A stretch of 64,000 bases of DNA from Oscillospiraceae bacterium (GTDB lineage Bacteria > Bacillota > Clostridia > Oscillospirales > Ruminococcaceae), in contig JAAVIC010000027.1 of assembly GCA_014799385.1 (NCBI GenBank), positions 176,733 through 240,732 of the forward strand, read 5' to 3'. The translations under genes were made by a program, and so were the position numbers. Each line of letters starts with the position of its first letter. Positions within the stretch are counted from its first letter, which is position 1. Below are positions 42,997 to 49,693 of this stretch, piece after piece. The notes below the pieces were generated by a model. The model was given only the letters and a program-made list of their open reading frames with translations, made no database searches and had not been told where the DNA came from.

Positions 42997-44748
42997 TTAT
43001 ATCGGCTTGGTAACTTCTTCCAACCACTTGATTTCGTCCGCGTCAAGGTGGGAACTCAGTGTATCAAATACCCATCTCTGATACTCATTGAACCACGATT
43101 TTTGCAAGTCGGACAACAACGAACTTTCAATTCCGTCACGGTCAAACGGAACACAGGTAAGCGGTTCGAACTCCAAAAATCCGTCAAACTGTGCGGATTC
43201 CTTACACAACAAAAGGCTCTCGTGCCGTATCCCGAAACGGTTTTCAACGTACAAACCCGGTTCATCCGAAGTGATCATTCCCGCTTCGAGCGGCGCATCG
43301 TTCACCGCGCGCCACGAAACGCGCTGCGGTCCTTCATGGACGTTCAGCAGAAAGCCCACGCCGTGACCCGTGCCATGATTGAAATCCAATCCCTCGCGCC
43401 ACAAAGGAAGCCGCGCGATTCCGTCCAGCGCAGAACCTCGCACTCCCCTGGGAAACCGCGCGTGGAGCAGCTCCAGATGCGCTGCCAAAACCAACGTGAA
43501 CGCCCGTTTCTCCTCATCAGACAGTACCCCAAGCACGAACGTCCGCGTGATGTCGGTCGTGCCATCAAGATAATGCCCTCCCGTGTCGGAAAGCAACAAC
43601 CCGCGCGGCTCTATGAGAGCGTTCGTGGCACTTGTCGCGGAGTAATGCACGATAGCGCCGTGTTCGCCGTAAGCCATAATCGGCTCAAAGCTCTGCCCAA
43701 GGTAATCCGCGCCCATTTTGCGGAACTCCTCCATCTTTTCGGCGGCGGAGATTTCGGTGATTTTCTCGCTTTGTACAGAGGTTTTGAGCCACCTCATAAA
43801 CCGCGTGACGGCGATTCCGTCTTTGATGTGCGCGGACTTCTCGGAAAGAATCTCCGTAGAATTCTTCACCGCTTTCATTTGCATAATCGGCGATTGGAAC
43901 TTGCAAATTTTAGCGTTTTTCATTGCGGAATACGCAGCGAAATTCAGCGACTTCAAATCCGCGATTACCGCGCCGCCAAGCCCCGAACACGCGGAATAGA
44001 ACTCCCCGTACGGCAGCACCTCAACTTCGTCCGCGTTAAGCCTCGCGAGGATTTCGAAGCTGAAAATACGCGATTCGGCGAAAATTTGCGCACTTCCATG
44101 CCCCACAATCATAAACGCGAGGAACACGGGGTTGAAATCCACGTCCGAGCCGCGCAAATTCAGCGTCCACGCGATTTCGTCCAGTGCCGAGGTAACAAGA
44201 TAATCTGCCTTGCGTTCCGCGATTTTCGCACGGATCAGCGACAGCTTTTCTGTTCGTGAAAGTCCGCAAACCCGCTCCGACAGCTCGTACACGGGTTGTG
44301 CCGAGAGCGGTGGACGATTCTCCCAAATCAAATCCCCCAAATCCTCGCCCGACTTGAATTTGACATTTGGGAGCGACTTTTGCAGCCTCAGCACGAAGTC
44401 TGCGCTGAGAACGCGTCCATCAAATCCCAAAGCTGAATTTTCAGAGAGGAAATCCTGCAAAAATTTCGTAATTTCCGGAACGTTCGGCTCACCGGATTTC
44501 ATCAGTGTAATCCTGCTTCCGTCAAGTTCCCGAGCCGCTTGGATAAAGTATCTGCCGTCCGTCCAGAGATACGCGCCGTCAAGCGTTACAAGCAGCGTCC
44601 CCGCAGAGCCCGAAAACCCGCTGATGTACTCACGCAGCTTGAAATGCGCCCCCACATATTCCGAGCCATGGAAATCCTCGGTCGGTATGATATATGCCGA
44701 GATTCCGCGTTTCCTCATCAGATTTTGCAAGTTTTCAATTCTGTTCAT
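42997..44748 (-). CDS. pepP: Xaa-Pro aminopeptidase (M24B, long form)
   Basis: The 583-residue cytoplasmic peptidase removes an N-terminal residue ahead of proline. It has two creatinase-type N-terminal domains and a C-terminal pita-bread domain with the metal ligands: two Asp in DTGGHYLDGTTDITRTF, His in HGTGHGVGF, and Glu in TSDEPGLYVE and FLEFEPLT. The three-domain length matches eukaryotic-type APP1 and its bacterial relatives rather than the shorter PepP. Its start overlaps the end of the TtcA-like gene by 14 bp. Confidence 0.92.
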   Translation of the reverse strand: MNRIENLQNLMRKRGISAYIIPTEDFHGSEYVGAHFKLREYISGFSGSAGTLLVTLDGAYLWTDGRYFIQAARELDGSRITLMKSGEPNVPEITKFLQDFLSENSALGFDGRVLSADFVLRLQKSLPNVKFKSGEDLGDLIWENRPPLSAQPVYELSERVCGLSRTEKLSLIRAKIAERKADYLVTSALDEIAWTLNLRGSDVDFNPVFLAFMIVGHGSAQIFAESRIFSFEILARLNADEVEVLPYGEFYSACSGLGGAVIADLKSLNFAAYSAMKNAKICKFQSPIMQMKAVKNSTEILSEKSAHIKDGIAVTRFMRWLKTSVQSEKITEISAAEKMEEFRKMGADYLGQSFEPIMAYGEHGAIVHYSATSATNALIEPRGLLLSDTGGHYLDGTTDITRTFVLGVLSDEEKRAFTLVLAAHLELLHARFPRGVRGSALDGIARLPLWREGLDFNHGTGHGVGFLLNVHEGPQRVSWRAVNDAPLEAGMITSDEPGLYVENRFGIRHESLLLCKESAQFDGFLEFEPLTCVPFDRDGIESSLLSDLQKSWFNEYQRWVFDTLSSHLDADEIKWLEEVTKPI

Positions 44749-45550
44749 TCATTTCATCTCCAAAATTCTCCAGAAAATCGTGCACCTCATCGTTGATTTT
44801 ATACGACATCAAACGATCCAACCGAACATTGCACACACTGCGGAAGATGTTCTGCTCGATTTGCGGATTATCCTCGCGGAGCCGTGCTATCAGCCGCTTT
44901 ATGAGTTTTCGCTTAGAGCCGTCCTCACGCGTGGTAACTCTGCACGCACAGTTCAGAAACCGCAATCCGTTTGAATCCCGCCACGCCTTGATGTCCCGCT
45001 CACGCACGTAGTAGAGCGGTCTGACAAGCTCCATACCCTCAAAATTCGCGGATTTCACCCGCGGCAGCATTGTCTGAACCTGACCTCCGTAAATCATTCC
45101 CATTAAAATACTCTCAATGACATCATCAAAATGGTGTCCGAGCGCGATTTTATTGCAGCCAAGCTCCCTCGCTTTGTTGTAGAGATGACCACGCCGCATT
45201 TTCGCGCACAAAAAGCACGGATTGGCGCAGCGTTCGGTATTTTTGAATATTTCCGTGTCAAAGCTTGCAATCGGAAGTTCCAGACGCGCGGCATTATCCT
45301 TTATAAGCGTGAAATTTTCATCGGAATATCCGGGGTTCATCACAAGATATTTTACCGTTATCGGAATCCGCCCGTGCCGCTCATACTCCCGAAAGAGCGC
45401 GCCCATCAGCATTGAATCCTTGCCGCCCGAAATACACACGGCAACGCGATCCCCCGCTTTGAACAGCCGATACTCGTCAACCGCCTTTATAAATTTTCGG
45501 TGAATCGAACTTGCAAAATCACCGTGCAAACTCTCGTAAATCGTGTTCAT
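44735..45550 (-). CDS. TtcA-like tRNA thiolase (PP-loop ATPase)
   Basis: The 271-residue product has the PP loop CISGGKDSMLMG (SGGKDS 41-46), a CFLC pair followed by AKMRRG, HHFDDVIESILMGMIYGG and a later CAC, which together fit a TtcA-type enzyme with three cysteines for a [4Fe-4S] cluster. TtcA enzymes make 2-thiocytidine or related thio-bases in tRNA. Its exact tRNA target is uncertain. Start and end overlap the neighbouring malQ (4 bp) and pepP (14 bp) genes, so the group is one operon. Confidence 0.85.
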   Translation of the reverse strand: MNTIYESLHGDFASSIHRKFIKAVDEYRLFKAGDRVAVCISGGKDSMLMGALFREYERHGRIPITVKYLVMNPGYSDENFTLIKDNAARLELPIASFDTEIFKNTERCANPCFLCAKMRRGHLYNKARELGCNKIALGHHFDDVIESILMGMIYGGQVQTMLPRVKSANFEGMELVRPLYYVRERDIKAWRDSNGLRFLNCACRVTTREDGSKRKLIKRLIARLREDNPQIEQNIFRSVCNVRLDRLMSYKINDEVHDFLENFGDEMNEQN

Positions 45551-47022
45551 CGCAGATAGTCCTCCGCGAGGGATTTAAGCCATGCTGCGGTCTTGGACTT
45601 CAACATATGCTTTTGAAGACGCCACGTCCAGTTTCCGCTCGGCGTACCGGGGATATTCATACGAGAATCCGCGCGCAATCCCAGCGCGTCCTGAATCGGA
45701 ATTATAGTCAGCATTGACGGCGAGGCATACGCGCCGCGAACCGCCGCTCTGTAAAACCTCTCCAATCGCCCTTTATTGAGATAACCGCGCGCCATACGCT
45801 TTGACGCGGATTCCGCCTCGTCATACCACTGCGTGATTGTCGCGTTGTCGTGCGTACCGGTGTAGCACACGGAATTGCGCGGATAGTTGTGCGGAAGCTG
45901 TTCATTGTCGGCGCGGTCAACGTTAAAGCCAAACTGAAGCACGCGCATTCCGGGAAATCCCGTATCCGTAAGGAGTTTCTTTACACTGTCAAAAGCGTTG
46001 CCCAAATCCTCGGCAATTATGCGCACATTGGTGACCTGACGCTTGATTTCGCTCCACAGAGCTATTCCGGGACCCTTCTCCCAGGTACCGTGTTCGGCGG
46101 TTTTATGTCCGTAAGGCACAGCGTAATACGAGTCGAACGCGCGGAAGTGGTCAATCCTCACCACATCGAACAACAGCGCCGATTTCTTGATTCGCTTAAC
46201 CCACCAATCGTAATTTGATCTCCTCATCTCGTCCCAGTTATAAAGCGGATTGCCCCACAACTGCCCCGATTTTGAAAAATAATCGGGCGGAACACCTGCG
46301 ACCCGCTTAAACACGAGCTTCTCATCCAGCTCAAAAAGCTGTGGATTCGCCCACACATCCGCGCTGTCGGGCGCAACGTAAATCGGAATATCTCCGATCA
46401 GCTTGATGCCCTTGCTGCGGCAGAACCCGCGAAAGCGGTTCCACTGGCGGAAAAAGATATACTGACACCACTTCACAAAGCGAATTTCGTCCTTAAGCTC
46501 CTCGCGATAACGCTTCATCGTGGAGGGTTTTCTGAACTTAATGTCCGCTTCCCATTCCGTCCACGGCTTTCCGCCAAACCGCCGCTTTAAGGCGGTAAAC
46601 AACGCATAATCATCAAGCCATCCCGACTCCTCAAGGCAGAACGATGTGTACCCCACATCGTCCACAAACTGCGAGAACGCCTTTCTCAGCAGCGTATCGC
46701 GCGTGGCAATTATTTTCGCGTAGTCCACATATTCGGGGTCTGCGCCGTAATCAGCGGCGTCACAATCGGATTTTGAAAGCAAATCCCCCGCACACAGCTC
46801 GTCCAAATCGATCAGCAGCGGATTCCCCGCAAAGGACGAGAACGACTGATACGGACTGTCGCCGTAGCCCGTAGGACCTATCGGCAGAATCTGCCAGTAG
46901 TGCTGCCCCGCCTTCTCAAGCCACTCCGCGAACTTTTCAGCCTCATTGCCGAGCGTTCCGATTCCATACGGAGAGGGCAGCGAGGTGATGTGCATCAAAA
47001 TGCCGCAGCTACGTTTGTTCAT
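45547..47022 (-). CDS. malQ: 4-alpha-glucanotransferase
   Basis: MalQ transfers maltooligosaccharide segments between alpha-1,4-glucans. The 491-residue GH77 enzyme has the N-terminal HITSLPSPYGIGTLG, the QSFSSFAGNPLLIDLD stretch, GDIPIYVAPDSADVWANP, the nucleophile region FDVVRIDHFRAF, IIAEDLG (acid/base Glu) and YTGTHDNATITQWY. All catalytic residues (two Asp, one Glu) are in place. It forms an operon with the YifB-like gene upstream (21 bp) and the TtcA-like gene downstream. Confidence 0.95.
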   Translation of the reverse strand: MNKRSCGILMHITSLPSPYGIGTLGNEAEKFAEWLEKAGQHYWQILPIGPTGYGDSPYQSFSSFAGNPLLIDLDELCAGDLLSKSDCDAADYGADPEYVDYAKIIATRDTLLRKAFSQFVDDVGYTSFCLEESGWLDDYALFTALKRRFGGKPWTEWEADIKFRKPSTMKRYREELKDEIRFVKWCQYIFFRQWNRFRGFCRSKGIKLIGDIPIYVAPDSADVWANPQLFELDEKLVFKRVAGVPPDYFSKSGQLWGNPLYNWDEMRRSNYDWWVKRIKKSALLFDVVRIDHFRAFDSYYAVPYGHKTAEHGTWEKGPGIALWSEIKRQVTNVRIIAEDLGNAFDSVKKLLTDTGFPGMRVLQFGFNVDRADNEQLPHNYPRNSVCYTGTHDNATITQWYDEAESASKRMARGYLNKGRLERFYRAAVRGAYASPSMLTIIPIQDALGLRADSRMNIPGTPSGNWTWRLQKHMLKSKTAAWLKSLAEDYLR

Positions 47023-47043
47023 ATATAATCAACTCCTATGTTT

Positions 47044-48570
47044 TCATCGACTCCAATACTTCCTGTCAAGACTGCGGAAGTTTATTGCCTGGGAAATATG
47101 CGATTTCTGCAAATAATCGCTGCCGTCCAAATCCGCGCAGGTTCTCGCCACCTTGAGGATTCGGTCGTATGCCCGCGCCGAAAGCCCCAGCTTGTCGAAC
47201 GCTCGCCGCAGCATTTCCGCCGCGTTGTCCGTCATTTGGCAGACATCGGCAATAATATCTGACGTAATACCGCTGTTGGCGCGGATTTGCGTGCCCTTGA
47301 ACCGCTCCGCCTGAATATCCCGTGCCCGCTGAACGCGCTCGGCAATCACTGCGGAGGATTCTTGCGGACGGCGATTGGAAAGCTCCTCGTATTTCACAGG
47401 CTTAACTTCGATCTGAATATCGATTCTGTCCAATACGGGCTGAGAAATCTTGTTGAGGTAACCGCTGACCTGTTTATCGCTGCAAACGCACTTTTTAAGC
47501 GGATTCCCGAAGTTTCCGCACGGACACGGATTCATCGCCGCAACAAGCATCACATTGCACGGATACGTCACCGAACCGCTTGCGCGGGAAATCGTGATGT
47601 CGCCGTTTTCAAGCGGCTGTCGCAACGTTTCCAGAACACGGCGGTCGAACTCGGGAAGCTCGTCCAGAAACAGCACGCCGTTATGCGCCAGTGAAATCTC
47701 GCCGGGGCGCGGAATACTGCCGCCGCCAACCAACCCCACTGAGCTTGCCGTGTGGCTCACCGCGCGGAACGGTCGCCCCGTTACCAGCGGTTCGTTTGGG
47801 TCGATAATCCCCGCGACAGAGTGTATCTGCGTGGTTTCTATGCTCTCGGCGAAAGTGATTTTCGGCAGAATTGACGGAATCCGCTTGGCGAGCATTGATT
47901 TTCCCGACCCGGGAGGTCCGAGCATCAGGATATTGTGCGAACCCGCCGCCGCGACTTCAATCGCCTTCTTTGCCGCGAATTGCCCCATCACGTCCGCGAA
48001 GTCCTCAAGCGGTACGCGCCGCGCGTCTGCGGGAATATATCGAGGTTCACGCTTAAGCCCCGTTCCGTGAGCCAAAAACTCGATTATCTGCGAGATGTGC
48101 TCCGCGCCGTAGACCTCGATTCCGTCTGCCACGGACGCCTCCTTTGCGTTCGCGGCAGGCAGGAAAATCCGCTTGATTCCGTGCTGAGCGGCAGTGAGCG
48201 TCATACTCAGCACACCGTTGATAGGCGCAAGCCGCCCGTCCAGCGACAACTCGCCGATAAACGCGGTGTCCGACCAATCGCCGTCTACAACGCCGCCAAT
48301 CTTCAGCAGTGCCATTGAAATCGGAACATCAAACATCGAGCCTATTTTCTTGACGCTTGCGGGAGCGAGGTTCACGGTGATTTTCCCGCCGAAAATCTTC
48401 AGTCCCATATTGCTCATAACCGCGCGGATACGAGCCTTGCTCTCCTGAACGGCAATGTCCACCATACCCACCACGTCAAAGCTCGGCTGTCCGGGAGAGC
48501 TGTCCGCCTCAACCGTCACCGGGAAAGCATTCAGCCCGAAAAGCCCCACGCTGTTTACACTGCTAAACAT
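47044..48570 (-). CDS. YifB/ComM-family Mg-chelatase-like ATPase
   Basis: The 508-residue product opens with GLNAFPVTVEADSSPGQPSFDVVG (LonC-like ChlI domain), followed by the AAA+ module with GPPGSGKSMLAKRIPSILP, GVLFLDELPEF, a zinc-like cluster (CPCGNFGNPLKKCVCS) and a C-terminal helical lid (GLSARAYDRILKVARTCADL). ComM in other bacteria helps branch migration in natural transformation; in Clostridia its role is not defined. The ATG is the first Met of the family pattern. Confidence 0.93.
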   Translation of the reverse strand: MFSSVNSVGLFGLNAFPVTVEADSSPGQPSFDVVGMVDIAVQESKARIRAVMSNMGLKIFGGKITVNLAPASVKKIGSMFDVPISMALLKIGGVVDGDWSDTAFIGELSLDGRLAPINGVLSMTLTAAQHGIKRIFLPAANAKEASVADGIEVYGAEHISQIIEFLAHGTGLKREPRYIPADARRVPLEDFADVMGQFAAKKAIEVAAAGSHNILMLGPPGSGKSMLAKRIPSILPKITFAESIETTQIHSVAGIIDPNEPLVTGRPFRAVSHTASSVGLVGGGSIPRPGEISLAHNGVLFLDELPEFDRRVLETLRQPLENGDITISRASGSVTYPCNVMLVAAMNPCPCGNFGNPLKKCVCSDKQVSGYLNKISQPVLDRIDIQIEVKPVKYEELSNRRPQESSAVIAERVQRARDIQAERFKGTQIRANSGITSDIIADVCQMTDNAAEMLRRAFDKLGLSARAYDRILKVARTCADLDGSDYLQKSHISQAINFRSLDRKYWSR

Positions 48571-48682
48571 ATTGTCACTCCATTTGTCAAAATTAATAAT
48601 TTATAGTCTAATTATATCATATTTTTGTTGAAATTGCAATGCCAAATACGCATAAATTTTTCTAAATTATCACTTTTGACGG

Positions 48683-48711
48683 TTGAAATTGGCAAGAAAG
48701 TGTGGTATAAT
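48683..48711 (+). promoter_or_regulatory. rlmB promoter
   Basis: TTGAAA (48683-48688), 17-bp spacer ending TGTGG, and TATAAT (48706-48711), about 80 bp before rlmB. The TGTGG-TATAAT extension is the same as in the hpt promoter. Confidence 0.75.
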
Positions 48712-48789
48712 ATAACTAAGTGTTTCAGACTGCCTGTTGATTACAGGACAAAAAATAATGAGATAACGCATTTCTGAAAAGGAAAAAAT

Positions 48790-49521
48790 ATGGAAGAAAA
48801 TAAGATTATATTCGGGAGGAACGCGGTTCTTGAGGCGCTGGAATCGGGACGGGAAATCGACACCGTATTCGTTCAGAAAAACACCTCGGTCGGGAATATA
48901 GTTGCCGCCGCAAAGCTTCACGGCGCAGTGGTTAAGGACGTCACCGATGAAAAGCTGACCGCGTTGTGCGGAACTCCCAAGCACGGAGGGGTCGCCGCAG
49001 AGCTGTGCGCTTGCTCCTACTGCGAAGTGGAGGATATTCTCGCGGTGTCGCGCGAAAAGGGCGCTCCGCCGTTTATCATAATCGCGGACGAAATCGCCGA
49101 CCCGCACAACCTCGGCGCAATAATCAGGACAGCCGAAGCCGCGGGCGCGGACGGTGTGATTATCCCGAAGCGCCGCTCCGCATCACTCAACGGAACGGTT
49201 TTCAAGACCAGCGCGGGCGCGGCGGCATGGATTAAGGTCGCGCGTGTGGCGAATCTGGTAGATACAATAAAGTTGTTAAAAAAGAACAACATTTGGGTAT
49301 ATGGAATGGAAGCTGACGGTTCGCCGCACAACAAAACGGATTTTACGGGCGGCACGGCGATCGTTGTCGGCTCGGAGGGGTTCGGACTGGGCAGACTCGT
49401 CCGCGAGAGCTGCGACGCGGTCGTTTCTCTGCCAATGATGGGCAAGGTCAACTCCCTTAATGCCTCCGTTTCGGCGGGGATCGTGATGTATGAGGTCGTG
49501 CGCCAACGTAATTGCAAGTGA
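48790..49521 (+). CDS. rlmB: SpoU-type 23S rRNA 2'-O-methyltransferase RlmB
   Basis: RlmB methylates the ribose of G2251 in the peptidyl-transferase loop. The 243-residue SPOUT enzyme has the N-terminal substrate-binding domain (FGRNAVLEALESG), the knot motifs IADEIADPHNLGAIIRTAEAAG, IVVGSEGFGLG and LPMMGKVNSLNASVSAGI. A TrmH-like tRNA role is possible but the N-terminal domain favours RlmB. It is transcribed from its own promoter; element E7 lies between it and the next gene. Confidence 0.92.
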   Translation: MEENKIIFGRNAVLEALESGREIDTVFVQKNTSVGNIVAAAKLHGAVVKDVTDEKLTALCGTPKHGGVAAELCACSYCEVEDILAVSREKGAPPFIIIADEIADPHNLGAIIRTAEAAGADGVIIPKRRSASLNGTVFKTSAGAAAWIKVARVANLVDTIKLLKKNNIWVYGMEADGSPHNKTDFTGGTAIVVGSEGFGLGRLVRESCDAVVSLPMMGKVNSLNASVSAGIVMYEVVRQRNCK

Positions 49522-49567
49522 TTGCTCGTATGGGCGTGTATAATTCACAAGAACGCAATAAAAACGC

Positions 49568-49686
49568 AGGAAATTCCGAAAATCGAGCGGCGCGCAATAC
49601 TGCGAAGCGGTGTTGCGGGTCGCTCGGATAGTCGGCATTGCCAAAGGCAATGTCGACGGTTTCGGAATTTCAAATTAAAATAAGGA
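49568..49686 (+). repeat. Multi-hairpin element E7, upstream of the pseudo-ATPase gene
   Basis: The outer stem GAAATTCCGAAA (49570-49581) pairs with TTTCGGAATTTC (49660-49671), perfect over 12 bp. CGAGCG/CGCTCG and an inner 11-bp AAA-loop hairpin (49632-49656) follow. TCGGATAGTC, the inner hairpin and GACGGTTT match E1. The end, CAAATTAAAATAAGGAG, is the ribosome binding site of the next gene, 8 nt before its ATG. Confidence 0.9.
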
Positions 49687-49693
49687 GAAAATA

